Assembly: GCF_033100115.1 (NCBI RefSeq)
Contig: NZ_CP136910.1
Location: 4,467,001 to 4,531,000, forward strand
Origin: Anaerocolumna sp. AGMB13020
Lineage (GTDB): Bacteria > Bacillota > Clostridia > Lachnospirales > Lachnospiraceae
Direction: 5' to 3'
DNA length: 64,000 bases
The notes below the pieces were generated by a model. That model saw only the letters and a program-made list of their open reading frames with translations. It ran no database searches and was not told where the DNA came from. Shown here piece after piece: positions 36,726-45,918 of this stretch. Position 1 is the first letter of the stretch, and each line of letters starts with the position of its first letter. The position numbers were made by a program, and so were the translations under genes.

Positions 36726-37856
36726 ATGAGCGTTTGGTATCTTATTTTACTAATTATTAGTAGTTTTGCATTAATTCTTCTTCTATTGATTAGCTTTTTA
36801 ATGATAATTTTATATGTTATCAAAAAAATTCTAAAAACAAAAAATTTTAACTCAAAACGGGGAATTGTATCTTTAGAAAAAATTCAAAGGTTACTAACCA
36901 AATGCGAACCTGTACTTTCTACATTTGCTTCGTTGGTAGCAATTATTGTATTCATAAATGGCATAATGGCATTTCCAAATCAGAGGAAGATTTCTACTAG
37001 CAAAGTTGAAGGTATACTAATAGGTGAATCATTTGAGTGCTATAAGCAAGACTTGGGCATTCCCCAAATTGTAAAAACTACTACATACCCAACTTATAGC
37101 GGAAAAAGGACTCCCGGATATTTCGCATATAACCAAAATGAGTACTTTTCGATTATAGCGTATTTTAAAGAGGACGATTCACTATTAGGCTATGTTGTAG
37201 TGTCGGGCGACAAATCATTTAAGCCATATATAGGCTCAAGCAAACAAGTTAAACTAAATTCTACTACATTTAATGAATATGAGCCTTATGGTCCATCAAT
37301 AGATAGTGATGAATATAAAAGAATGCTAGAGGTAAATTCAAGCAACGACCCCACAGTTATAAAGTACTCAAATATAGATGATTATATAACATCAACAGGT
37401 AAAAGCTTTATTTCTATCAACTATGCTCTTGATAAGCCTGGCTATTGGGTGAACAAAACTGATTTTTATATTGAAGTATTCGATAATAATTCTGGTGGAT
37501 ATTTAGGATTGGCTTATACTGACTGGTATGGTGGGCAGGTTAGCCGTGAAAGCAAAGAGTGGAAGAATTTTATTAATATAATTTATGATTATGAGTTACC
37601 ACCATCATTTAATTATAAAAAGGAGATCCTATACACTTTAGGAGATGAAGATTTCAAGAACTTAAAGAATTATTTCAACACAAAGCTTAAACTGGGTAAG
37701 CTATCCCCAAATTCATTTTTTATATTTTCTAACAATGACAAAGAAATAGATTTGGCAAACTTTTTTTCTGAACGTATTGGTGGAAAGGATGACTCAGAAG
37801 ATAATATAGTTCCATTTTATTTTATAGACAAATCTGAATTTAATTTTTATAATTAA
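36726..37856 (+). CDS. Membrane protein with large soluble domain, 376 aa
   Basis: Two membrane helices (about residues 5-35 and 60-82) bracket a short basic cytoplasmic loop. The 290-residue remainder is beta-rich and begins G-I-L-I-G-E-S-F-E-C-Y-K-Q-D-L-G-I-P-Q, which resembles ETEC_3214-type membrane proteins (weak, by eye). AAGGAGG ribosome site. Placement after the TIR-like and Cys-cluster genes suggests an accessory membrane component, although an IS66 relic lies between them. Confidence 0.5.
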   Translation: MSVWYLILLIISSFALILLLLISFLMIILYVIKKILKTKNFNSKRGIVSLEKIQRLLTKCEPVLSTFASLVAIIVFINGIMAFPNQRKISTSKVEGILIGESFECYKQDLGIPQIVKTTTYPTYSGKRTPGYFAYNQNEYFSIIAYFKEDDSLLGYVVVSGDKSFKPYIGSSKQVKLNSTTFNEYEPYGPSIDSDEYKRMLEVNSSNDPTVIKYSNIDDYITSTGKSFISINYALDKPGYWVNKTDFYIEVFDNNSGGYLGLAYTDWYGGQVSRESKEWKNFINIIYDYELPPSFNYKKEILYTLGDEDFKNLKNYFNTKLKLGKLSPNSFFIFSNNDKEIDLANFFSERIGGKDDSEDNIVPFYFIDKSEFNFYN

Positions 37857-37950
37857 GATTTAATGAATAGCACGAAGGCATGTGTCTTGCGACACTATAG
37901 TTTCCGATTTTCCATATTAACACATGGACTTCATAAGCAAAAATGAAATT

Positions 37951-37987
37951 AACCCATCCGAAGAGAGTAGCATTTAGATGGGTTTCT
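37951..37987 (+). terminator. Weak terminator hairpin
   Basis: AACCCATC and GATGGGTT form an 8-bp stem over an 18-base loop, followed by a short T run. Confidence 0.4.
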
Positions 37988-38091
37988 AATTGAGTAAAAA
38001 GTCGAGAAAATTCTTAGTTCTAAAGTAAGCGCTTAATAAAATAGTGCCTTTCAATAAAAAGGAGATGGCTTATAATACCATCCCCTAAGAT

Positions 38092-38270
38092 TTACTGTTT
38101 ACATTCTGCTTGTATTGCTTTCGACCACGGCATCAGTACAACTAGCTCTTCTGGATCGTTTTACCAGTCAGAATCTGGCATGTACAAAAGAAGATATTCT
38201 AGATATGTAAAGACATTCAGACCATTCGCCTTGGTTGTCTCAATCAGGCTGTAGACCATGGCAGACACCC
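38092..38270 (-). pseudogene. IS66 TnpC tail relic, minus strand
   Basis: The minus strand reads A-M-V-Y-S-L-I-E-T-T-K-A-N-G-L-N, Y-L-E-Y-L-L-L-Y-M-P-D-S-D-W, and L-M-P-W-S-K-A-I-Q-A-E-C-K, with one TAA where the family has Arg/Lys. It meets the next relic head to head at the GACACCCCTAAGGG junction. Confidence 0.65.
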
Positions 38271-38480
38271 CTAAGGGAGGAGCTACTGCATCAGCTGCAG
38301 TATATAGTTATTATCGAGACAGCAAAAGCGAATGGTATTAACATATATACCTATCTGGAATATCTACTTTTGTATATGCTAGATACGGACTGGAGGAATT
38401 ACCCGGAAGTACTGGATTAATTAATGCCCTGGTCAAAAGCCGTACAAGCAGAATGTGGAAAACACTAAAGGAGTACAATT
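38262..38480 (+). pseudogene. IS66 TnpC tail relic, plus strand
   Basis: With frameshifts the plus strand reads D-T-P-K-G, A-T-A-S-A-A-V-Y-S, I-E-T-A-K-A-N-G-I-N-I-Y-T-Y-L-E-Y and, after a stop, L-M-P-W-S-K-A-V-Q-A-E-C-G-K. It is inverted relative to the previous relic, so two IS66 3' ends have been joined. Confidence 0.65.
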
Positions 38481-38648
38481 ATAACTGAAGTTGTTATTTT
38501 ATATAAGGAACTCTTTTATTGATCGTTTACAGTATTTTTCGTGCTTTTGTTTTGTACAAATTTTCAATTATTGTATAATGGAAAAACGAGAAGTTGGTTA
38601 GTCAACAGTCTGAAGCTGATACCAATCACTTAATTAGTTTAATGAAAG

Positions 38649-38978
38649 TTATATAAAGTAAAGACTAGTACTTCGTTCCCTCATATGTATTAAGGAAGTA
38701 TTGCCATGGGTGTCGGGGGTTCTGCGTTTAAGAGTAAGCTCATTTCCATAATATGATTTTGGTGAAGTAGTATCGCCTGTGATAGTAAAAATGTAATACG
38801 TTCCATTATATTCAAGAATAGTCCTGAGTGCCATTTCAGGATTATCAAAACCATATCTTGTTATTCTAATTTTATCAGGTATTCCTTTTTCTACATTAGA
38901 TAAAAACTCGTAAAAGCGTTCACTGTTGAATGGATCAGATTGATTTACTACTACATTGTTGTTATTTATAGCTATTTC
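38649..38978 (-). pseudogene. DUF4362-like gene truncated by IS66
   Basis: On the minus strand the product from about 38978 reads E-I-A-I-N-N-N-N-V-V-V-N, then R-F-Y-E-F-L-S-N-V-E-K-G-I-P-D-K-I-R-I, and L-E-Y-N-G-T-Y-Y-I-F-T-I-T-G-D-T-T, the DUF4362 pattern of small lipoprotein-like secreted proteins. The upstream residues of the open frame come from the IS66 left end at 38979, so the signal peptide and start are lost. Confidence 0.62.
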
Positions 38979-39135
38979 GTAAGCACACCATAACAGAGTG
39001 CCTTTAATTCTTTTTATCATCCATGAGACAATAACTCTAAATCTCAAACTAAAATATTTAGAGTTTTTCAAGTTTTTCAACTTGAACTCAAATTGGCAAG
39101 GAGTTCGATTTTTATGGATGAAGTTACTTTTAGTC
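38979..39135 (+). mobile_element. IS66 left-end fragment
   Basis: GTAAGCACACCATAACAGAGTGCC at the left and the following 130 bases, including the start of tnpA (M-D-E-V-T-F), are nearly identical to the left end at 43470-43625. It breaks off after about 20 tnpA codons. Confidence 0.75.
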
Positions 39136-39203
39136 AATATCTACAAGGCTTTAAGGCTCTTTTTGCTATACTATAGATATTAAATACAGGAGGTGAGATA
39201 CTT

Positions 39204-39490
39204 ATGATGACGCAGAATAACGATAAAAAGAGAGAACAAGTTCAAATGTTTTGTATGGATGACATGGTCTCGTAGGGCTATCTGCTTCGAATAATAGACA
39301 GTGCAATCAATTGGAACTTTATCTATGATCTTGTAAAAGATAAATATTCTCAGGTGAATGGGCAACCAAGTATGGATCCAGTAATGCTGATTACCCCTTA
39401 ATCAAGTATCTGTATGGAATCAAAAGCATACGTCAGATCGTAAAAGAAATCGAAGTAAATGTAGCATACTGTTTGAGAGAAACTAGTTGA
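39204..39490 (+). pseudogene. IS1182-family transposase 5' relic
   Basis: AGGAGGTGA ribosome site, then F-C-M-D-D-M-V, a TAG at 39273 where the family has Gln, and L-L-R-I-I-D-S-A-I-N-W-N-F-I-Y-D-L-V and G-Q-P-S-M-D-P-V-M-L-I; after an indel K-Y-L-Y-G-I-K-S-I-R-Q-I-V-K follows in another frame. The remainder was replaced by the IS1380 insertion region. Confidence 0.65.
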
Positions 39491-39544
39491 TTCAGATGTA
39501 TTAATATACTTAGTTTGGGTTAAAAATATAATGTCAGTTAAATT

Positions 39545-41203
39545 ATCCTGAATTATTCATGGTGATGTAGACAATACATTCTACTCACCGATTTACCTTT
39601 ACAGCCCACTTGCATTGATAATTACTGAATCCAATACCCAAAAAAGGGTAGAAAATCCCTGTGATATCCATAATTATCGTTTTTGAGCTGTCAATGTACA
39701 CCTTTTTTGCTATTCTAGCTTTGGTAGTAACCTTATGTTCGTAAGGGTTTCAATAAATGCTTCCTTGTAAGGGCAACTGCTACAAAGCTTGAATGTCAGA
39801 TATCTTGCTGAACGCACCATTTTGGCTGCGATTTTCAGCAACTTTAACCGCACGGTATCTATTTGGAGTTTCCTCATGGACTTAGGAAGCACAAGACGAC
39901 GAAACCAGTTGAAAATGTTATAGACCAGCACCGAAATCTGCATTCTGTTGGAATTAACAGTCATGTTGTGACTTGACATAGTATCCATATCAAAACCGCT
40001 TTTGGATTCCTTTATGAAATTTTCCATCCTTCCACGATTACAGTAAAAACACATCATTTCTGATGGTTTCATGTCCATGTTTGTAACAATAAAGGTGTGC
40101 ATATATACAAGCTATCCAGCCGGTTTTTCAACCTTTACGACAATTCTTCTGGTCTGTCCCCAGCTTGATGCAGCATAGCGAAACTCCCCATAGACTACAG
40201 CATAATCCACCTTGTTGTCAGCAGTTATCTCATCAAGTTCCTTTATGAGAGATTCTGCCAGTTTTGTTAGGGTAGCATTTACTTTAAGCCGGATTGCATA
40301 GGAGGTGCCATTGGTTTCAAGTAACTCAAATAAATCCGGATCAGCAAAACCACTATCTCCTCGCAGATATAGGTCTACATCAGGATAATCCTCCAGGTAT
40401 TCCATGAGCAACGGTTTTAGGAATTCGCAGCAATCGGTGGAAGTGTAAACATTACCAGGTCTGAGCATAGCTTTCAGTAGGTCACCGGTCAGTCCATCAT
40501 AACAGAGCAATGGATGATACCCATGATTTGAATAGTGGTAATTGAAGCCTTCTCCCTCCTGTTTGCCAAAGGTACTAAACAAGGTAGAATCTATGTCTAG
40601 TAGAATCATTTCCGGCTTACGGATGGAATAGATTCTTTTCCGAAGAAGAGATAAAATCCAGTCAAGCTGCATCAGCGTAATGTCATCCATTCGATTAAAA
40701 AAGCGGGACAGTGTTGGTTGCGATGCCAAAGAACTCTTATCCAGAAGATTTGTGAAAATGGGGTCGGCTATTAGCTCATCCGAATCATCGTCGGTAAAAT
40801 AACCTGCCAACTGCTGATAGATTTTCTGTAATAGATTTTGGGCATCCTTGTGTATGCGGAATATTTTATCATCGGTCTGAAAATGTTGTGAAATTAGATT
40901 ATCGAGACCGATTTTGCAGATAAACTCTTTGATTAAGAGCAGACCTGCATCGGAGGATAAATCTCCTCCATGAAAATTTATTTTAATCTTACTATTGCAT
41001 TCAGAACGAAGTACACTTAAACTAGACATGAGGGTTTCTCCTTTGTGAAAATGTTTGTTGTGGTGACTTCATTCTAACAAAGGTGGAACTCTTTTACTAC
41101 TATTTTGAGTTCACTTTTTAAGTGAAAGCAATAAGAAGATGAAAATGCAGTAACTATGCGGTGCTAAGCACCGCTTCATGAATTATCATGAATAATTCAG
41201 GAT
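39545..41203 (-). mobile_element. IS1380-family insertion sequence
   Basis: A perfect 17-base inverted repeat bounds the element: ATCCTGAATTATTCATG (39545-39561) and its complement (41187-41203). The size, about 1.66 kb, and the single transposase gene on the minus strand match IS1380. I do not see a matching target duplication. A GCGGTGC/GCACCGC hairpin lies at 41157-41173 inside the right end. Confidence 0.85.
39710..41029 (-). pseudogene. IS1380 transposase interrupted by one TAG
   Basis: From ATG 41029 the product shows G-G-D-L-S-S-D-A-G-L-L-L-I-K-E-F, catalytic D-I-D-S-T, and Y-L-R-G-D-S-G-F-A, the IS1380 DDE core. After 305 codons V-E-K-P-A-G a single TAG (40112-40114) interrupts; the same frame continues with no other lesion to K-L-E at 39710, including C-N-R-G-R-M-E-N-F-I-K-E with the catalytic Glu. 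So one base change (CAG to TAG) inactivates an otherwise complete 439-codon gene. Confidence 0.82.
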
Positions 41204-41412
41204 TAGTAATTATTTGTTACAACTCGTTAGCATAAACTATATAATTAACAAATTAAAAAGATGATGTGAGCAGGGGATTTGATAGATATTATTGGAGTAA
41301 TTGTATAAAGGGAACTTAATCCAAGTATATATCATATTTCAATACTAGTATCTTAATGTTAAGCTGTGATTTTATTAATCATCAGAAAACAGGAACAATA
41401 GAGGTGACTAAT

Positions 41413-43473
41413 TTGAGTAATATAAAAAACGGATACTGGATTCGTAATTACAATAATCCAACAGATGAAAATATTATGGAGGCATTGCATGAAAATGCTA
41501 TGTCAATAAGATATGTTAAAAATCCATCTGATTCTATAATTGATTATGCAATAAATAAAAATCCGTTCAGTATTCAATATATAAAAAATCCAAGCATTGA
41601 TCTACAAATGAAAGCATTATCAAGAAATGTTGCTGCAATTCAAGTTATATATAAGCCATGTAATGAGATAATTGAATATGCAAATCAGATAGATCCTAAT
41701 AAAATGAAAAGATATGTAAAAAATGAAGCTGGTAATTTTGTGAAAGCACGGGCAGAGTTTTCGTCAGTAAAATTGAAGAATATAAATAATGACATTATGG
41801 ATAAAATTCGTAATATAGAAAATCCTTCTTATGAAATACAAATTGAGGCAATACAAAATGATTATAGTGCTTTACAATACATCAAAAAAATAAATCCAAA
41901 AGTATATACGGAACTATATTTTGATAAGAATTTTGATGTTTATGACCTCGACGATTTTAATACACAATTAAAGATAGTAAGTGCATTTGAAATATTAGAA
42001 AAAAAATATGGAAAACGTACAGAAGAACAAACGACCCCTTTAATAAGTGATTCACAAGAGAATAATGGGGATTTTGAAGCGATTAGTAATGTGGATAAAA
42101 AAACAGAGGGGGCTTGTATTCAAATAAAAGAATTTTTTAGTAAATTAATCTTAAAGCTTGATAATAGTGATATGGCCTCTGAATTAATTACTACTGAAAT
42201 ACCCTTAAGTGAATATATAAATGAGTTTTCTATATCAAAACATATTACAGATATGTATGTAGCTTGCGGTTATGTATATAAGACTGGGTTAGATATGATC
42301 GAAACAGCAATAAATGGATTAAAAGATAAGCAAAGTAAAATGGATTTGATAATAGGAAGCCTTAAGGATTATTATAAAGCATCTACAGATAATAAAATAA
42401 TTAATATGGATATAAATACTGCAAAGCGTTTGAATTATCTTATAAATGAAAAAATTGTTAGTGTCAGTACATACGAAGATCAATTCTATCATGGCAAATA
42501 CTATTTTTTACAAGGGAGAGAAATTTCTTGTTGTATTATTGGTTCTTCGAATTTATCATTATCAGGATTTGCTGGAAACTATGAGCTGAATACACTATAT
42601 CTTCTAAAAAACGATTGTGGATTATATAAAAGATTAAAAGAATGGTTTTTTGAATTTAAACAACACTGTATTCCAATTGATAATTTATTAGAATGCAATT
42701 TCGCAAATACTAATATGGTATTTGATGAAATCAGCAGCAAACCTACAGCTGTTTCAGTTGATATTGACAAAATTGAAAATGAGGTTAGAATGCTTACTGA
42801 TAAGGAAGTAAAATTTAGATTAAATCTCTGGTTAAGCAAGCAACCTTCAAATATATACCGACAGTTAAATATTGAGAATTTGAACGATTATATTGCATTT
42901 GAATATAAAGATTATAAACTAATTGTATTTGAATCTTTTATATCTGGAAATGGATATTATTATTTTGATAGCAACAATATATTTGAGACAATAGAGAAAA
43001 TCAAGCAATCAAGTAAAACAGAAATATTCCAAATGTCGGCTATGGATAAGCGTGGATATCATGTAAAAGATGCAAATAAATTAGTAAAAAAAATAGATAG
43101 CCTGTTTCGAATGCATAGTAAGGTTTATGAACAAAATATTCGGCAGAGTTCAACACAGAATGAATTTGTATATGAGCACATTGGTGAATCTCTACTTATA
43201 AAGAAAGATAACAATTCTTTGACGGGTGTAGGAATAGGTAACCAAATCGAAAAATATGTAATATATATTATGAAAGAAGATAGTGTGCGATGCCCAATTC
43301 ATAATACAAAGATGGAAGTAAGGATATTATCATTCGGTAAAAAGATTAAAGATACTGTGCTTTACTGTAATCAGTGTAAGAAGAACATGATTTCTCAAAG
43401 TCATTACATGCAAATAAAAGATAGCAGAAGTTTTAATAATTATAATTTTCAAGATTTAGTTAAAATACAGTAA
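41413..43473 (+). CDS. Repeat, PLD-nuclease and zinc-ribbon protein
   Basis: I prefer TTG 41413, which has AGAGGTGA upstream, to ATG 41356, which has none. Residues 5-160 contain degenerate about-24-residue helical repeats of the DUF4116 kind (N-P-T-D-E-N-I-M-E-A-L, Y-V-K-N-P-S-D-S-I-I, Y-I-K-N-P-S-I-D-L-Q). A PLD-like domain follows with F-Y-H-G-K-Y-Y-F (about 358-365) and I-I-G-S-S-N-L-S-L-S-G-F (about 375-386), the NgoFVII/PLDc_2 style. The C terminus has C-P-I-H and C-N-Q-C, a zinc ribbon. It looks like a restriction-type nuclease. The stop codon TAA is supplied by the first bases of the IS66 left end, so the protein may be slightly truncated. Confidence 0.6.
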   Translation: MSNIKNGYWIRNYNNPTDENIMEALHENAMSIRYVKNPSDSIIDYAINKNPFSIQYIKNPSIDLQMKALSRNVAAIQVIYKPCNEIIEYANQIDPNKMKRYVKNEAGNFVKARAEFSSVKLKNINNDIMDKIRNIENPSYEIQIEAIQNDYSALQYIKKINPKVYTELYFDKNFDVYDLDDFNTQLKIVSAFEILEKKYGKRTEEQTTPLISDSQENNGDFEAISNVDKKTEGACIQIKEFFSKLILKLDNSDMASELITTEIPLSEYINEFSISKHITDMYVACGYVYKTGLDMIETAINGLKDKQSKMDLIIGSLKDYYKASTDNKIINMDINTAKRLNYLINEKIVSVSTYEDQFYHGKYYFLQGREISCCIIGSSNLSLSGFAGNYELNTLYLLKNDCGLYKRLKEWFFEFKQHCIPIDNLLECNFANTNMVFDEISSKPTAVSVDIDKIENEVRMLTDKEVKFRLNLWLSKQPSNIYRQLNIENLNDYIAFEYKDYKLIVFESFISGNGYYYFDSNNIFETIEKIKQSSKTEIFQMSAMDKRGYHVKDANKLVKKIDSLFRMHSKVYEQNIRQSSTQNEFVYEHIGESLLIKKDNNSLTGVGIGNQIEKYVIYIMKEDSVRCPIHNTKMEVRILSFGKKIKDTVLYCNQCKKNMISQSHYMQIKDSRSFNNYNFQDLVKIQ

Positions 43474-43604
43474 GCGCACTATAACAGAGTGCCTTTAATT
43501 CTTATTATCATCCATGAGATAATAGCTCTAAATCTCAAACTAAAATATTTAGAGTTTTTCAAGTTTTTCTACTTGAACTCAACTCGGCAAGGAGTTCGGT
43601 TTTT

Positions 43605-43961
43605 ATGGATGAAGTAACTTTTGTTAAAACACAGTTCCGTAAGGAACAGTGGAAAAAGCTAATTCTTGAATGTCAAAGCAGTGACATTAAAGTTGAAGAT
43701 TGGTGTGCAAGTCATGATGTTACGAAACATGCCTACTATTACTGGCTTCACAAGATCCGTGAAGAAGCCTGCGAAAACCTGCCGGCTAAACGGGAACAGG
43801 CCAAGTCTGTCCCTTTCAAAAAACTGGAGGTTACATCCCCACTTCCAAACATAAAAGCCGGTGTTATTATTCATCTATCATCTGCAACCGTTGAAGTTTA
43901 TGAGGGAACCAGCCAGCAGACGGTTGAAGCAGTGCTTCTTGCACTGCGAAATATATGTTAG
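43605..43961 (+). CDS. tnpA: IS66 accessory protein TnpA
   Basis: 118 residues; F-R-K-E-Q-W-K-K-L-I-L-E-C-Q-S-S and V-E-D-W-C-A-S-H-D-V-T-K-H-A-Y-Y-Y-W-L are the IS66 TnpA helix-turn-helix. AAGGAG ribosome site. It overlaps tnpB by 7 bases, as usual for IS66, so the frame is intact even though the element is dead. Confidence 0.88.
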   Translation: MDEVTFVKTQFRKEQWKKLILECQSSDIKVEDWCASHDVTKHAYYYWLHKIREEACENLPAKREQAKSVPFKKLEVTSPLPNIKAGVIIHLSSATVEVYEGTSQQTVEAVLLALRNIC

Positions 43962-44311
43962 GTGACATCACGGTTGCTAAGGATATTTATGTCGCTTGTG
44001 GGTATACAGATATGCGTAAGTCCATAGATGGACTTGCAGCCATTGTAAAAGAACAGTTCCATCTCGACCCCTTTTCAAGAAGCCTTTTCCTTTTTTGTGG
44101 CAGACACAGAAATCCTATGAAAGCACTCCTATGGGAAGGCGATGGTTTTGTTCTTCTTTACAAGCGATTAGAAAACGGCAACTTCAAATGGCCACGACAG
44201 GAATCGGAATTCCGTCCCATCAACTGGCAGGAGTTCAGGTGGTTAATGGAGGGACTTAAGATAGAACAAAAAGGAGCAACCAGACCAGCACTGCAAGGTG
44301 CTTTCTGTTAG
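43955..44311 (+). CDS. tnpB: IS66 protein TnpB (Orf2-like)
   Basis: 118 residues with the family pattern I-Y-V-A-C-G-Y-T-D-M-R-K-S-I-D-G-L-A, L-F-L-F-C-G-R-H-R and K-A-L-L-W-E-G-D-G-F, ending N-W-Q-E-F-R-W-L-M-E-G. Needed together with TnpC for IS66 movement; function otherwise unknown. Intact. Confidence 0.9.
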   Translation: MLGDITVAKDIYVACGYTDMRKSIDGLAAIVKEQFHLDPFSRSLFLFCGRHRNPMKALLWEGDGFVLLYKRLENGNFKWPRQESEFRPINWQEFRWLMEGLKIEQKGATRPALQGAFC

Positions 44312-44401
44312 ACACAAATGGCTTAAAACCCAGTATTTACTAGATTTCTGACATATTTAGTGGTATAATTATCTTATCAAAAATGATAAGGAATTATATA
44401 A

Positions 44402-44591
44402 ATGAATCCAAAAGATGCTTATATCAGGCAGCTTGAAAATACAATACAAAACCTGCAGAATCAGGTAAATAACCTTACTGAGATGGTGTTACTTCTTCGG
44501 AAAGAAAAGTTTGGTTCTTCCAGTGAAAAAACTCCTAAGGGGGAAATTGCCGGACAACTTTCTCTTTTTAATGAAGCTGAAGTTGAGGAGG
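44402..44591 (+). pseudogene. tnpC: IS66 TnpC N-terminal fragment
   Basis: The coiled-coil start I-R-Q-L-E-N-T-I-Q-N-L-Q-N-Q-V and K-E-K-F-G-S-S-S-E-K-T are the normal TnpC N terminus, but after N-E-A-E-V-E-E-D-D the frame runs into PLD-copy sequence and ends. Full TnpC has about 500 residues. Confidence 0.82.
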
Positions 44592-45688
44592 ATGACAGAT
44601 GCAGAGTTTGTTGCAGGTGAGGAATCACTTTGTTTTGGGGATGTATTAAAAGATTTTGCAAAAGCTAAATATATAAATATCTTAACATTTTATATCTCAG
44701 AAAAGCAAAATATATTATTAGATGCTGTAAAAAGAGCTGGTGCGAGGGATATACCAATTAAAATTATTACAAATATACCGGGTAGGTGGCCTCATTATTT
44801 TAATGAAAATACAAAGGAAGTAGCCAGAAATAAGATTGACGTTTATGAAAGAAAACTTAATCCTACATCCATAGGTAAGTTGGCTTCTGTATTTTTTAAG
44901 TTTAATAATCATGGAAAAATGATAATGACAAATAACATTATATATTGGGGTTCTGCGAACTTCTCAGATGAAAGTAAGAAAAATTATGAATGTGGAACGC
45001 TTTCCAGAGATAAGAATTTTATTGAATATGTAAATTCAGTTATTATCCCGGAAGTTCTGGAGGAACCAATAAGTTACTATGATATAGAATACAATGTATG
45101 TGTGCTAAGTATGTATTCAGCGATAGCTTATTTACACAATATTCATGATGAAATCCATGATGCTTCATATGGGTGTTTTGAGAGTTATACTATTTTGACT
45201 TTTATAATAATTACATAAATTGGACAATGCTGCAAGAACTGATGGAAACAATATATGATTATGAATCAATTGTAGAAGATTTGATTGGTGATTTGGAAAC
45301 GAGTGAAAAAGAAGCGGATTATGAGGAGCTGGAAGATTTACTAAAAGACTATAATAACTTCATAAGCTCTTCAAATAAGAGTATCAATGGCCTTTGTTAT
45401 AAGTTGGAAAAACTAGCAAGATTTGATTCTCATGAATATGTAAATGATTTGCTTGAAGATGATTATGCGAGTGAGGCTTATGATGAATATTTGGAAAACT
45501 GTGTAGAGATGGCAACATCAGATGCAAGAGAGATAGTTGAAGAATTAATTAAATCCTCAGAAAAGAGTATAATAGCATTGCTACAATTATTATCAAAATA
45601 TGAAGATACAATGTTTAGGATGTTTAGGTTTATTGATGATGTGATGAGATTAGCTCATGTGAATGATGAAATTGACAATACAATCTAA
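44592..45688 (+). pseudogene. Second PLD-like copy, frameshifted
   Basis: From T-D-A-E-F-V-A-G-E-E-S-L it matches the intact copy at 16810 from its residue 11 on, including F-F-K-F-N-N-H-G-K, G-S-A-N-F-S-D-E-S-K-K-N-Y-E-C-G and the acidic tail. The first ten codons were lost at the IS66 junction; the ATG at 44592 lies right behind a GAGGAGG derived from tnpC. A small deletion near 45185 shifts the frame (F-E-S-Y then T-I-L); the correct frame resumes as N-W-T-M-L-Q-E-L-M-E. It is therefore broken at both start and middle. Confidence 0.78.
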
Positions 45689-45918
45689 AAATACTTACTA
45701 TATTTAAACTTTAGTAGTGGGGCATTTGCTTTTAAATGTCCTCTTTCTTCGACTTATAATTCTTAATATCAATTTAGATTGTATTTTTTATAGATCAGAT
45801 TGCTTACGTTGTTAAAGCTATAAAAGAAGATTTAAAGCTTATATATCCCGCTATTAAAATGGTGATTTCAATATAAGCTCAAAAGTCATTTCATTGACTT
45901 AACTAGAGGGGATTGTAC

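Larger units (their letters stand above)
43470..44591 (+). mobile_element. IS66-family element, truncated in tnpC
   Basis: The left end GTAAGCGCACTATAACAGAGTGCC begins at 43470, tnpA and tnpB are intact and tnpC stops after about 63 codons, where the sequence passes straight into the second PLD-like copy. The right end is lost. Related fragments lie at 22823, 36520, 38092, 38262, 38979 and 46893. Confidence 0.85.

Noticed and set aside
39545..41203. Target-site duplication of the IS1380 element
   Set aside because: The bases flanking the 17-base inverted repeats do not match on the two sides, so none is claimed.
44511..45218. One open frame joining tnpC sequence and PLD-like sequence as a fusion protein
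   Set aside because: The first 27 codons are tnpC read in the wrong frame and the PLD part is itself frameshifted; this is a junction artefact, not a functional fusion.
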